64,000 nucleotides of DNA from Astragalus membranaceus (GCA_039519185.1 CM076847.1:47003708-47067707), one strand, 5' to 3'. Counted from the first letter of the stretch, positions 1 to 11,063 are shown. Notes: generated by a model not told the origin, from the sequence alone. A program made the numbers and translations.

Positions 1-180
1 CCGGGGGGCGACTTCTGAACAGATTTTAAAAAAAAAATTGCAAAACTTAGTACTGAAGTCGCCCCCCTCCCCCCCAGGGCCGACTTCTGTACTAAAAAAA
101 AAAATTGCCCTATTTTGGTATATAACCCACAATGTGTATTATTTAGGTAAATAATTTTTTTTACCCCAAAATCGTTTTTT
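1..180. mobile_element. Terminal inverted repeat fragment of a Mutator-like element
   Basis: The first 180 bases carry the signature of the MULE A/MULE C terminal repeats: alternating copies of GACTTCTGAAC and its complement separated by C/G homopolymers (3-95), followed by an A-rich run and a 'TATTTTGGTA...TTTAGGTAAATAA' stretch resembling 38240-38310. The order matches a right-hand terminus, so the element body would lie left of the window. It is more diverged than the other two copies and I could not see a target duplication. Confidence 0.6.
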
Positions 181-1460
181 TGCGGTATCATTTTACTTGT
201 TATGAATGATTCAGAAATTAAATTTACATACTAAAAGTAAAGATTTATGTAAAATATTTTTTCATTTTACTTGAAAACAAAATGTTTATTTACATAAAAT
301 GCTTATTTATTAAAAATTAAAGGTACTTACAAAGGAGAAATATCAAGTTACATACACGAATAACATGTAATTTTTTCTCGTTGAGACTTAACAACAAAAT
401 AGTTATTTACAAAATATAGATACATTCATCAAAAAAATGAAAATTTAATTATACTACAAATAGGTAATATAAAAATAATTATACTGATAACATAAATATT
501 TTTCGGTCGGGACTCTTAAAAACATTGAAACTATACTGAAAACGTGCGATATTTGAAATTATATTCACAACGCGTATTATTTCTTCGTTACGACCCAAAA
601 TATATCGAAACATGTAATGTTTCACATTTGAAACTTAGAATCACAATAGTCACTTATAAATAATAATAAAATTCGCAAAATTGATATATATTCAAATACC
701 ATGAAACTAAATCAAAACCATGTAATTTTTCCACGTAGGGACCTAAAAGTAAAATAATTAATTATAAATACAAAAGAGACTTAAAAAATTGCTATCTTCT
801 TACAGAAATAAAATAATACGGATCATTTATGATGTTTACCCGTCGTGACTCAAAAGCAAACCAATCATTCATATCTTATAATTGTACTTTGGTCTTCCAA
901 TTTTATAATTGTACTATGGTCATCTGTTTTTCCATAATCTGGGATAAAGATTAAAACTGCAAAAAAAAAAACTCAATGTTGGGGCCGAAGGTAATAAAAA
1001 AAATTGGGAATAAATTCATAAGATTTGAATTAGGAGAATTAAATTAATCAAATCATGTCATGTGTCCTCAAAATGGTGAGGTGGCAAAAAAAATTTAGAT
1101 ATTTAGTTTTCTAATTTATGCGGTTATGTTTTTTCTTATATAGTTAGTAGATAGATTATAAATATATTGGTGCATGGTAATTTATAAAAAAAAACTTAAA
1201 AATTAAAGGAAGGTGGAGATGAGAAAGAGATAATGTAAGAGAACGATACATTTGAATGTAGAAGTTTGTCCTCAAAGTAGTGAGGTGGCAAAAATTTAAA
1301 TTTCTAGTTTTGTAATTTAAGCAGCTATCTTTTTTCTTATATGGATAGATAAGTATGAAATATAAAAATGTATAAAAAGTAAGAGAAAAAAACTAAGAGA
1401 TTAGAAGGTAACTATAAGAGATAAACTTAGAGATTAGAAGGATATGTGTGAATGTATAAA
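181..1460. other. AT-rich intergenic DNA with a duplicated ~100-bp segment
   Basis: No gene is recognisable. A segment reading 'TCCTCAAA.T.GTGAGGTGGCAAAAA...TTTCTTATAT' occurs at about 1066-1145 and again at about 1269-1345, so a ~205-bp unit was probably duplicated. The end of this region (1461-1465, TTTGT) is the left target duplication of the retrotransposon that follows. Confidence 0.5.
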
Positions 1461-1465
1461 TTTGT
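1461..1465. repeat. Target-site duplication TTTGT (left; right copy 14840-14844)
   Basis: The identical pentamer TTTGT precedes the TGTAACA terminus and follows the TGTTACA terminus 13.4 kb away. The retrotransposon and everything nested within it therefore arrived as one insertion plus later insertions into it. Confidence 0.8.
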
Positions 1466-1923
1466 TGTAACACCCCGGTATTTTTATCAAGTAAAAATAC
1501 CCAAGTGTACCATCCCTAAAACATCAGAGATATATTTCCTGCTTAGACACTGAATAGCACTATAAATTTTCGCTGAATATAAACCAAACAGTCTCATTTA
1601 CAACCAAGACAATACGGTTCTCAAACCATAAACCATCAGCATCTATAGTATTTAGTATCATACAAGAAAGTGGAAGAAAGATATAACACTAAAAACATAA
1701 TGTTGTGATACATAGATAACAAGGGAAAACATAAACTCAAGCATAAAGCTAAGTCTTCAGCCACCATCCGAGTGCCACCTACTCGTGCCTCCTGGATTTC
1801 CACTTTCCCTGTTTCTCTGTAAAACAACAACATATAAACAATGAGATACAATCTCAGTGAGTTCTATCGAGACCCCTACTAACACTCTCGGTTCATTTAT
1901 GAATTCTCTTATACTCAGTAGAA

Positions 1924-2105
1924 ACCGACTGCACCAATGCAGAACCCGGCAAACCCCTTACCAATAATACTTCCACTATTGGCCTCGGAGCCTACATAAC
2001 CATGGTACCGTACCACCGACTACACTAATGCAGAACCCAGTGAACGTCACACAATACTTTTTAACACACCCCCGACTGCACTAATGCAGAACCCGGCGAA
2101 CCCTT
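1924..2105. repeat. Three-copy minisatellite in the 3' LTR
   Basis: The unit (C)CGACT(G/A)CA(C/T)(C/T)AATGCAGAACCC(G/A)G is repeated at about 1924, 2015 and 2072. The same relative position in the related solo LTRs at 6717-9012 and 50629-53002 holds tandem repeats with a different unit sequence. Confidence 0.7.
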
Positions 2106-2327
2106 TACCAATAACAGTTCCGCTATTGGCCTCAGAGCCTAGGGTAGGGGATCATGACTGCCCCTCCTAGTATGTTAGTAACATGGGTCGTCACCCAACT
2201 CGATATATATCAAATATATCTACACTCGATGACCTGTTAGTTCACCTATACTCAATGAACAATTAGTCCATCTACATTTGACCGTTAATCGAACATGATA
2301 CCCGCATTGGGCCGTTTCCAGTAGTCG

Positions 2328-2328
<1 letters not shown>

Positions 2329-2391
<63 letters not shown>
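2329..2391. repeat. (TA)n microsatellite at the left viral junction
   Basis: About 60 bases of TA dinucleotide are followed by TTTATCGTGAAT. The same (TA)n-TTTATCGTGAAT string recurs on the other side of the pararetroviral insert (about 11062-11100). The insertion therefore took place in, and duplicated, this microsatellite of the host LTR. Confidence 0.85.
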
Positions 2392-2394
<3 letters not shown>

Positions 2395-2405
2395 CGTGAA
2401 TTAAA

Positions 2406-2557
2406 AGCATTCCGCATGCTCCCTACTTCCCCTCTGTCTCTTTAATTTCTTTTATCTTCTGATTCCGATCCCTTCTTGGTATCAGAGCCAGATGGTGGAA
2501 GTAGGAATGTAGATATTAACGTTGAATTGTTGGTTACTACCCTGGTTATGCTTTTAA
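2406..2557 (+). repeat. Left terminal redundancy of the pararetroviral unit
   Basis: These 152 bases, from AGCATTCCGCATGC through the primer site to GGTTATGCTTTTAAT, are repeated almost perfectly at 10912-11063; I see one clear substitution, upstream of the primer site. Terminal redundancy of this kind is expected when a circular or concatemeric genome integrates with overlap. Confidence 0.85.
2477..2489 (+). promoter_or_regulatory. tRNA-Met primer-binding site (left copy)
   Basis: TGGTATCAGAGCC is complementary to the 3' end of plant initiator tRNA-Met. It marks the minus-strand start in caulimovirids and is also used by Ty1/copia elements. The second copy is at 10983-10995. Confidence 0.8.
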
Positions 2558-3483
2558 TTTAATCATACACTTGTTCATGCTCATATGATTGCCATAAATG
2601 GATATTAATTCTAAAACTAAATTAAAAGTTATACTATTAGTGTACTCTTTGACTATAGCTAAATGCCGCAAGGGTACGTCAATACAGGCGTCTGGCAAGG
2701 GCAATTGAAATGTGCCGTATTTATCCGCCTCGATCGGATAATCCTATAGTCAACCAGTCCACTATTTTATAACTATTAAAAAATGAATGTAATAATATTT
2801 GAATAATTTAATTATTCATCTATGTTTATATTTTGCAGTAATTACTTGTGTTCTCAGTACTATTATTGTAACATACTGCTATGAATTATACTAAGATACA
2901 CTTTTTAGTTGTTTGTTATACCTTTGCACTTAAAATGTTTATGATCAAAATACTTCTAAAGCTTTTCAAAGAAAAATTTTATATACTCCAAGGACCGTAG
3001 AATATTAGTAAGGATATCTGGGTATCTCATTAGCGACGTAAATGGTAGTCGGAGTACGTAAGACCCTGCTGGTTGACTGGGCAGTCATATACCATTATTT
3101 GAGATTTATTATCCTAAAGTATTCTAATCCTGAAGGAGAAAAGTATTTTCGAAAGTGCTTTATTTTTGATCATATACATGTTTAAAACAAGGAATAACTT
3201 AGACTTTGGGTGTTTAAATCTGGTTTAATATATTTCAGTATTTACTTTGATTTTCTCTGAACTATGGTAACCTCTACTCCGAAATATAAAATAGAAAATA
3301 ATTTTATTATTCAAGCTTTGATATCCGGCAACGTGGCTTTATGAACTGAGTTTGAACAAAACATGGTTAACCTAACGGCATTTCCCAGATGGTAAGTAAC
3401 TAGTTCAGTTTTAATACTTATATTTCTGCAAGTAACCAAATGAAGGCAATGATGCTTACGGGTGAGGAAATATTGTTTTATAT
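2558..3483 (+). other. Viral-type leader region
   Basis: About 0.9 kb between the primer site and the movement-protein ATG, with several short ORFs and no long coding frame. Caulimovirid leaders are similarly long and carry short upstream ORFs. I see no further recognisable element and assign no shunt structure. Confidence 0.45.
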
Positions 3484-4461
3484 ATGTTTAAAGCCTTTTC
3501 CTCACGATTCTCCTGCAGCTCAAGTAGACCTTCGTCTTCATCTCAATCTCCTTCGTTTAGCGAAGACCAATCAAGACAATCTCTTTCAAACAAGATTTTC
3601 AAAGAAGAAATTCATTTTGAAAATATCAATCAAGATCTTGATAATTGGGATATTCCAAAGATATCTCACAAAGATCTTTATAAACCAAAAACATCCTTTT
3701 TCTCTAAATCTGATTACATCATCAGAATGGTTGAACAAAAAATCATACTTCGAAAAAATGATGAAGAACTTCATCTTCTCTCTGAGAAAAGTGTGAAAAC
3801 CCATCAACTGGACAGTTTTAACTACTTGCACATAGGAAGTGTCCAGGTAGGTATGAAACCCTTGACTAGAGAATCCCTTAACGTAGCAGTTTTGCTATGT
3901 TTAAGAGATGCTCGTCACAACCAGTTTCATGATTCCTTATTAGGAACTGTCGAAACTAGCCTTATACATGGGCCTATCTTTTTCAATTGTTTTCCTGACC
4001 TAACTGTTAGTTTAGATGATAAGAACATCCTTGATGTCCTCTTCCTCAATGTCAAATGCCATGGCTACGACATGAAAGAAGGGTCTGTTCCTATCACTCT
4101 CATCTACAGGGTCCAATACAAAGTGATGAACTCCATCAGATCAAATTTTTTGAAAACTAAATGTCACAAATCAGGAGAGACAACCCTTTTTCTCACTGAC
4201 AATAGCAAGGCCAACATTATTGTGCCTAAAACCATCCAATGGAGTGACATCACCTTACCAGAAACCTGGACCCTAGAGAAAGCTGCTCCTGCGGCCCCTA
4301 GGTTAACACCAGAATTCCAGGATGTCATTCAATACCAATCTGGAAAAGTAGACCTCGTCTTCAATAGAAGTAACTCCTTTTCCATCCCTAGGTCCCTGCA
4401 TTCTGAGGAAAGCTTCAGAACGGCTATGTCTAGGGGAACCTTGTCTAGAAGGTCCTTTTAA
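3484..4461 (+). CDS. 30K-superfamily viral movement protein (endogenous copy)
   Basis: A 325-residue ORF whose residues about 112-218 resemble the 30K movement-protein core: 'LHIGSVQVGMKPLTRE', 'LLCLRDARHNQF', 'LLGTVETSLIHGP' and 'GSVPITLIYRVQYKV', the alternating beta-strand pattern seen in caulimovirid movement proteins. In living viruses these proteins act at plasmodesmata. The N-terminus is Ser-rich (residues 5-35). The start at 3484 is the first ATG of the frame; another short frame opens at 3440. The ORF stops at 4459-4461, after which related coding sequence continues in other frames. It may originally have been the N-terminal part of a longer polyprotein. The ORF is intact in length, but the unit around it is defective. 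Confidence 0.75.
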   Translation: MFKAFSSRFSCSSSRPSSSSQSPSFSEDQSRQSLSNKIFKEEIHFENINQDLDNWDIPKISHKDLYKPKTSFFSKSDYIIRMVEQKIILRKNDEELHLLSEKSVKTHQLDSFNYLHIGSVQVGMKPLTRESLNVAVLLCLRDARHNQFHDSLLGTVETSLIHGPIFFNCFPDLTVSLDDKNILDVLFLNVKCHGYDMKEGSVPITLIYRVQYKVMNSIRSNFLKTKCHKSGETTLFLTDNSKANIIVPKTIQWSDITLPETWTLEKAAPAAPRLTPEFQDVIQYQSGKVDLVFNRSNSFSIPRSLHSEESFRTAMSRGTLSRRSF

Positions 4462-6269
4462 ACAGAACCTTCCAAACCTCATATTGGAACATCCCATGAT
4501 GGTTCCACTATCCATTTACAGGGATTCAAAACAACAACCCCTGTAACAACTTATTATCAAAAGGATGAGGAGGAACCCAGATCTATCCAATCTCCAACCT
4601 ACTCTTCCCTTAATGAACCTTATGATATCTAAGTTCATTATTGATAAGAAAACCCTTAAGAAAGACTTATACTTTGAGGAATGGTCTCCTCAAAGAGAGT
4701 GGTTCTTTCTGCATTATCAGGGTCCCAAAGCTAAGGAAATCCAGAAGAAATTCTATAAATTTCTTAGAGAAACCAAACGTAATGTTCCTTTCTTTTACTG
4801 GTTTCGCAAGTATACCATTAAGAAAGGTATTGATTACCCTTTTCAATCCAAATTATTTGATAAAAAATAGGACATCCCTGTTAACACTACCAAAGGTCCC
4901 ATAGATGCCTTAGAACAAAATAGGTATCTTCAGGCCTTAGATAGCCCTACCCAAGAATATGGTTCCACCATCAACCATGATATTCAAAGTAATAGTAGGA
5001 AAGAATTCCTAGCCATTGTCAGAAAACAGCTTGACCTACTCAAAGCTAAAAGGATCAGTCCTTTACCTAACAAAAATAAGTCCATCAATACGGTTAAACA
5101 CGACCCCTCTGACATTGACAGGGTCATCTGCTTCAAATGCAGCAGGCCTGGCCACATCAGCAGGCATTGCCCTAACCAACCCCAAACTGGTTATATGCCT
5201 AGACACCGTAAGGGAAAGGAGGCAGGCCAAGGGGCTAACCATGAACCTGACATCCAGAACAAACCTCAGGCTACTCCTAGCATTTGTACTTGTGGTAAGT
5301 GCACTTGTGGCAAGAGCCAACTTGAAACCCAGGATACCAACCAATTGCCAAAAGAACAACGGGATAAACCCAGAAAAACTACCATTTGCTTTATCTGAGG
5401 CAAAATCGGTCACAAAAGCAGAACTTGTTGGATCACTAGGAAGCTTAAAGCCCTTAAGATAGATCCTAATATCAAAAGCAATATCATCACCCTTTGCAAA
5501 GGTAACAAACCCAGTAGGTTTGATGATATCCATAGTATTCTTAGAACTTCCAATCTTGATCCCAGAACCAATAGTAAGATTTACAATTGGTTAAATCAGT
5601 ATCTTAAAAACTCCAGTCCAGAGTCTTTCAAACCTCCTTCTGCCATTAGCAAAGTTAATACTTTGTCCTATGTTAAGATCATTGAGAATAGAATTATCTG
5701 GGAATCCCCAGTTATACCGCTCTTCTTTCATCCTTCTATAAATGGCATAGGTATCCTCTACTTAGGACAACCCGTAATGTTTAAATCTTTGGATTTAAAC
5801 CACAATATTATCTCTAGTTTTGATATTAGTTCTGGCCTAAAACAGAACTATATCAAAATAGGGGCCAATAGGGGTACCAATAGGATTACTAATGGACCAG
5901 TCTCCAGTACTGGTTCTTGTACTGGTTCTTATGTTTATCCCTATAATCTTGCTAAAACCTTCTCTGGCAATAGGAAGGATTTCACCATCATTAGTTTCAT
6001 TCCTGATAAACAAATTAGTTTATCTTTTAATCCTGTTAAAACCTTTTTAAATAATAGAAAAGTTTTAACTATCAAATTCCTTGAACCAAGAAATCAATTT
6101 AGATTGTCTTTTAAAAATAAACTAGTTACATATTATGTTTATATCAAAAGGCACAATATCCAAAGTATTTTTGATATTTTAAGCTTATTTGATTTTGATA
6201 TATTAAGAATTCAAGTAATGCTTTCCCTGACTAACCCTCTTATGGTTAATTACAGGGCTACAATCACTA
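4462..6269 (+). pseudogene. Capsid/zinc-knuckle region of the pararetroviral unit, broken
   Basis: Coding-like sequence is spread over several frames and broken by stops, for example at 4868-4870 and 5396-5398. One frame (4565-4870) has a basic, aromatic-rich block ending 'FFYWFRKYTIKKG'. Further on is a good CCHC knuckle, CFKCSRPGHISRHC (about 5130-5171), then a Cys cluster 'CTCGKCTCGK' (about 5286-5316). A second CCHC-like motif is interrupted by the stop at 5396-5398. CCHC knuckles of this kind sit in the capsid part of caulimovirid polyproteins. The following frame (from 5663) is open but unrecognised, and neither a protease nor an RT motif appears where one would be expected. Confidence 0.6.
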
Positions 6270-7180
6270 TGGCTTCCAGGGCCTCCTCCTCCAGAGGAAG
6301 AGGTAGAGGTAAAGGTAAAATCAATTCAGATGCCTTACCAATTACTATAGGAAACCCCATTTTACCAGTTACTACAGGATCCCCCTTACCAATCACCACA
6401 GGGTCCTCCATCAAAAAACAAACAGGGTCTTCCTCCCAGAATACCCAACCAATCTTACCCCAAAATCAACCTAAACAAACTAAGCAGGATTATGCTTTTC
6501 CTGTTCAAACTCTCCTTGCTCTTCAGGAACACGGAGCAATCAATCTTCCCAGGAGAACTTGGGCCAGCATTGCCGAGGATGGCAGTGACCAAGATATGCC
6601 CTCTCTGGACCTGGCTATCCAAGCCCAGAAAAATCTGGTTACCCGGAACAACCCAGGATCATCCCAAATTACCACAATCAGAACTCAAACAACCCAGGTT
6701 CAGTACATACCTAAAGTGTAACACCCCGGTATAATTAACATGTAAAAATACCCAAGTGCATCAAAGTAAAAACATCAGAGATAATAATTCCTGCTTAGAC
6801 ACTGAATACCACTATAAAATTTTTGCTGAAATATAACTTAACCGTCTTATACACAAATAAGACCATACGGTACTCAGACCATAAACTGTCAGCAACTATA
6901 GTAGTCAGAGTCGTACAAGAAAGCGGAATGAAGATAAACATAACACTAATGCCATAGTGTTGTGATACATGGATAACAGAAGGAAAATAAACTTAAACTT
7001 AAAACTAAGTCATCCTCCATCACCCGGGGCCACCTACTCGTGCCTCTGAGGTTTCTTCTGTCCCTGTTTATCTGTAAAACAACAACATTTAAACAGTGAG
7101 ATACAATCTCAGTGAGTTCTACCGAGACCCCTACTAACACTCTCGGTCCAATTATGAAATCGTTTTAACTTTATACGGCA

Positions 7181-7552
7181 TCGACTGCGCGAACGCTACA
7201 AACCCGATGAACCGCACCATATAACTTTCAACAGATTACCGACTGCGCGAACGCTACAAACCCGGCAAACCTGTTATAACTCAGCACGATACCGACTGCG
7301 CGAACGCTACAAACCCGGTATATCGCACAACAAACCATTTAACACACCACCGACTGCGCGAACGCTACATACCCGGTGAACCACGTTATTTAACCTTTGA
7401 CAGATCATCGATGGCGCGAACGCTACATACCCGATGAACCTGTTACAACCAAGTACGATACCGACTGCGCGAACGCTACATACCCGGTATTCGCACAACA
7501 AACAATTCGACACACCACCGACTGCGCGAACGCTACATACCCGGTGAACCAC
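7181..7552. repeat. Seven-copy minisatellite CGACTGCGCGAACGCTAC
   Basis: Copies begin at about 7181, 7240, 7293, 7351, 7409, 7461 and 7519, with unit lengths of roughly 50-60 bp. The ~28-bp core ends in ACCCGG or ACCCGA and variable sequence lies between copies. It is the counterpart of the shorter arrays at 1924-2105 and 51161-51315 in related LTRs. Confidence 0.8.
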
Positions 7553-7930
7553 CTTACCAATAGTACTTTCCCTATTGCAAGAGGCCTAGGGTAAGGGTGC
7601 ATGACTACCCCGCCTAGTATGTCTACATGGGTCGTCACCCAGACTCGAGATAATATTTATATCTACAGTCATATGAACATTTAGTTCATCAATTTATACT
7701 TTACCAAGTAGGACTCATAGTCTGTTTGTTATCAATAGAACATATCCGCACACGTATACTATTATTCGGTTTTTCGAAACGATTTGGACATCAAAAGTGT
7801 TTTATGAAACCCTCTGTAACACACCCAAAATCATGGCATCATAAGCCTATTTTCATTATATAAGGGTTAGGAAAGGATTAGGGAAGGATTAGGATCGAAA
7901 CGGAATCATTTTGGGCACGTTGAAAGTTTT

Positions 7931-8036
7931 GGACAGAACTGGGCGCACGGGTCGTGCGTCCTGTTAGTCATTTTTTTAAAACTGAAACAGAACCAGGCGC
8001 ACGGGTCGTGCGCCCTGGACGCACGGGTCGTGCGCA
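7931..8036. repeat. GC-rich palindrome array in the solo LTR
   Basis: GCGCACGGGTCGTGCG-type near-palindromes occur three times. The best, at 7996-8014, has arms GGCGCACG/CGTGCGCC around a 3-base centre. Equivalent clusters lie at 11383-11502, 13597-13716 and 51814-52003 in other LTR copies. Confidence 0.7.
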
Positions 8037-10033
8037 GTTGACAGCATTGCCAAAATGCCCTGTTTTATGAAATTTTGCTTTCCGATCAATCCGAAACTCG
8101 CCCAGATCGATTCCTAACTCAAAAACAGACAATACCAGACAATCTACCAGTCCAATCAACATCAAACAATCAAGCAATTCAATCAAATACTCAACGATTA
8201 CGAATTTCGTTAAAACGCGATATATTTCAAAATAACGTTTTCGACTCAAAGTCTTTCGAAAACAAGTCACACAATTCATTTCAAAACGGAATAAGCCTAA
8301 ACGTGAGTAAAACTCACCCTTGAAGCGAGAGCCGTTGCCGAGCCGAAATCACCGATGTGACAAAGTCACCGAATCGAACCCAAACAACACCGAATCGCTC
8401 CTAACTTCGTTTCGAGCTTCCAATCGCGTTCAATCCGCTCCTAGCTTTGGTCCTAAACATAACCCAATCATCAATTTCATCATTTAGTCCAAGTTTTCAA
8501 CAATTTCCTCCCTCAAAACCCCTAAAATTCGTAGGTCACAAAAGGGGAGGAAAACCGGATGGAATCTTACCTAGCTCTTGGGTTATGATGAGGAGAGTGA
8601 GATGATGAAGATGATGAATTTTGGGGAGGTGGGCTTCACTCCTCTTCTTCCTTTCTCTTCTTCTTTTCCTCTTCTTCTTTCTCTTTTTCTTCTCTTCTTT
8701 CCTTTCTCTTTTCTCTTCTTTTCTTCCTCTGTTTTTCTTCTCTCTCTCGTGGACCCTTCTTCCTTTTTATTCAACACACACTCACACACAATTATTTAAT
8801 TAATAAATGAGTGGTAGCGTGGTCCAATTACCGTATTGATCTTAATCCCTTATTTCGATTTCAAAACTTCCTCGATCCGTATTATTCGGTTTACGATCCT
8901 GTGACAGCCAATAATTAATTTTAGCACTCAATAATTTTACCAATTAAGTACCAAATTAATTCAATTGGGTTAACATCCAAATAATTCGATTAATTATTTT
9001 GAGGATGTTACATAAAGAGAATTATTTCTTTTTGACTCATCTAGAACCTGAGTTCATGGATAAGACCCCTAACAAGATCCCATCTAAGATCTTCCAATCT
9101 CAATCCCACTTTATCCCCCTGAGTTCAAACAAAACCCAGACATTCTATGAGTTTATTCTCATAGATACAGAATCCGTGTCTATCAAACACTACAGGGACC
9201 CAAAAGACCAAACTTTCATCACCCACTCAACCTTCCAAATTCTAAAGGTTCTAACACCTGCAGACTTTGGCCAAAACCCAAATAGACCCAAGAAATTTTC
9301 CCAGAATTTTGATCCTATAGGATACAACTATTGGGACTATGTCAAAGCCTGGGATTATGCTATCCTTGGCTTACAGAACCAAACCTTCAAACATTCTTGG
9401 TTAATCTACTTTAAAAGGGCAACCAAGTACTCCTTCCCCAATTGGTTCCTCCAATGGTGGAATTTCTTTGGGCCAATCCCTGAAATTCTTCCCATTGAAG
9501 TCCATGAAGGATTTCAAACCTTTTCGAAAAGATTCAATAAAGATCTTAACCATTACCCAATCTTTTTAAAATTTTTTACCACATTCTCGTTGTCATGGAT
9601 CTTTTCCTGGCAATACAAGATTGGTGATTATCACCTAAAGAATGTTTCATCCTTTTATAAACAGTCTTTTGTCAAATGGTGGCCTAAGTTTGATGCTTCA
9701 ATGGCATCTTCTCTTAGCGTAACCGACTGGTTCAAAAACAATCCTAGGTCTTTGCAGGTTGCTGATCCAGAAACTTGCAGGTTCCTCAATCAGAAAGCTA
9801 GGATCTCTGCAGCCCTTGCTGCTTCCACCTCTAAAGAAGATGTTCTGGAAAATTTGCAGAACATTATGAATCTTCTCCAAGATCAAACCATTAACAAGGT
9901 TACCTCTTCTTCTTCTGCAAGTAAAACCAGAGGAAAAGAACAGGTTCAAACTGCATCTTCTTCATCCTCTGATTCATTCTATCAGAATGAAGAAGGTTGT
10001 TGCGACGATTACTCTCCTGATGATCTTCACTAG

Positions 10034-10911
10034 AGATCTTCAGAAGATTTTAAAAATCAATCTTTTCAAAAACATATGTCCCTGAATATGACAACTGTAC
10101 CACCTTTGGTGGGAAAAACTGTTCAGCCACCCTTGAACATGGTGATTGTAGTGCCAGCAGTGGCATGAAAAACTGTTCAACCACCCTTGGACACGGTGAC
10201 TGTAGTGTCAGTAATGACATGAAAAACTGTCCAGTTTTTACTATTGTTTTACCTAACCAATTATTGTTTCCTATAGTCAAAGACAGTAATCATGGCAGAC
10301 AAAGAGCATCTCTGCTCTTATCCCCCACTAATGCAAATCATCACAAGCAGTCAAAAGGAATCTGCTTTTACCCCTGCTTTCCTTGCCACTTGGCAAAAGG
10401 CATCAATCATGGCAGACACGTAGTTCCCACCTCCTGCCTCCTTCCAAGACTCCACAGGTTCAAGCCTTGGATACCAAACAGTACTGGTTCCCTGTCCACT
10501 ATTCAAATGCATAGTACCGGTCAACATTTCAAGACTCATGTGCACAGTGCAGGTCACCTAAGTGCACAGTCCCAGTCAACAGTCATTGGATTCCAAACAG
10601 TAGTCCTTTACTGTTCCTACCAGTTAGTGACTGGTTACTATTTCAATTGCAATCTATATATTTGTGCGTAGGTCTTTGTTAGAAGGCACGCTGCAATACA
10701 CTCTTCAATTATATTTCTCTCTCTAGTTCTAGTAAGAAGGCAGAGCACTTGTAAGCTCCTCTCTTCTTCTACTTCAATCTCTTCTTCAATTGTAAGATCT
10801 TCTTCAATCTTCAATCTCTGTAACTCATAGACAGTTTACTGTCTTACATGGAAGGCTTTGCCTCCTAAACTATCTATGTTATTTTGATTCTGCAAATTTA
10901 ATTTCTTGTTT
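10034..10911 (+). promoter_or_regulatory. Non-coding region and promoter of the pararetroviral unit
   Basis: After the ORF stop at 10033 there is a ~54-bp direct repeat (two copies, about 10130-10225, each ending GACATGAAAAACTG or GGCATGAAAAACTG). A TATATATTT box follows at 10655-10663, and then a CT-rich stretch (10720-10820) leads to the terminal redundancy. A TATA box some 300 bp before the primer site is the layout of a caulimovirid 35S-type promoter with a redundant transcript start. I see no clear polyadenylation signal. Confidence 0.5.
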
Positions 10912-11063
10912 AGCATTCCGCATGCTCCCTACTTCCCCTCTGTCTCTTTAATTTCTTTTATCTTCTGATTCCGATCCCCTCTTGGTATCAGAGCCAGATG
11001 GTGGAAGTAGGAATGTAGATATTAACGTTGAATTGTTGGTTACTACCCTGGTTATGCTTTTAA
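10912..11063 (+). repeat. Right terminal redundancy with second tRNA-Met primer site
   Basis: Near-identical to 2406-2557 and contains TGGTATCAGAGCC at 10983-10995. It runs directly into (TA)n-TTTATCGTGAATCG of the host LTR. Confidence 0.85.

Larger units (their letters stand above)
6717..9012 (-). mobile_element. Solo LTR (2.3 kb) inserted in the viral ORF
   Basis: It starts TGTAACACCCCGGTAT and ends GAGGATGTTACA, flanked by TAAAG at 6712-6716 and 9013-9017. It belongs to the family that hosts the virus unit: same termini, CT-rich tract (8640-8760 on the plus strand), GC palindromes and internal minisatellite. The direction of the purine tract implies minus orientation. No internal region is present, so it arose by LTR-LTR recombination after insertion. 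It is younger than the viral insertion. Confidence 0.85.
6270..10033 (+). pseudogene. Long 3' ORF of the pararetroviral unit, split by a solo LTR
   Basis: From an ATG at 6270 the product starts with an RGRGRGKGK-type basic tract. It then has a Pro/Thr/Gln-rich linker and, after the insertion, a Trp/Phe-rich domain ('FPNWFLQWWNFFGPIPEI', about 9431-9486). The C-terminus is Ser-rich and acidic and ends '...DDYSPDDLH' at 10033. The frame runs to the 5-bp duplication at 6712-6716 and resumes in register after 9017, so the solo LTR (6717-9012) is the only obvious interruption. I do not recognise the family; it could be the downstream ORF of a caulimovirid. No RT, protease or RNase H motif is visible. 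An in-frame ATG-less extension upstream (5663-6269) is also open. Confidence 0.5.
2406..11063 (+). mobile_element. Endogenous pararetrovirus-like unit (Caulimoviridae-like), defective
   Basis: The unit is bounded by a 152-bp direct repeat (2406-2557 and 10912-11063) that contains the tRNA-Met primer-binding site TGGTATCAGAGCC. In order it contains a ~0.9-kb leader, a 30K-family movement protein, a CCHC zinc-knuckle region, a long 3' ORF, and a non-coding stretch with a TATA box. That layout, a primer site at the genome ends, plus insertion in a TA repeat, fits an integrated plant pararetrovirus. Without the 2.3-kb solo LTR inside it (6717-9012) one unit is about 6.2 kb, short for the family. 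I found no aspartic protease, reverse transcriptase or RNase H motifs. Stops and shifts break the reading frames, so it is a fossil. The alternative is a non-autonomous retroelement that captured a movement protein. Confidence 0.7.

Noticed and set aside
5063..5533. A 156-codon minus-strand ORF over the viral zinc-knuckle region
   Set aside because: It is antisense to recognisable CCHC coding and has no domain.
7181..7552. CRISPR-like array: seven ~28-bp repeats with 25-30 bp spacers
   Set aside because: The repeats lie inside a plant LTR with a TSD, spacers are themselves partly similar, no cas genes are present, and homologous LTRs hold other minisatellites at the same place.
8583..8803. 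Ser/Phe/Leu-rich and Lys/Glu/Arg-rich ORFs in CT-rich tracts (also at 12117-12431 and 14439-14645)
   Set aside because: Translations of polypyrimidine/polypurine tracts conserved in the LTR family, not proteins.
2406..11063. An intact, potentially active endogenous virus
   Set aside because: RT, protease and RNase H are not recognisable, the capsid-like region has multiple stops and frame changes, and a 2.3-kb solo LTR splits the 3' ORF.
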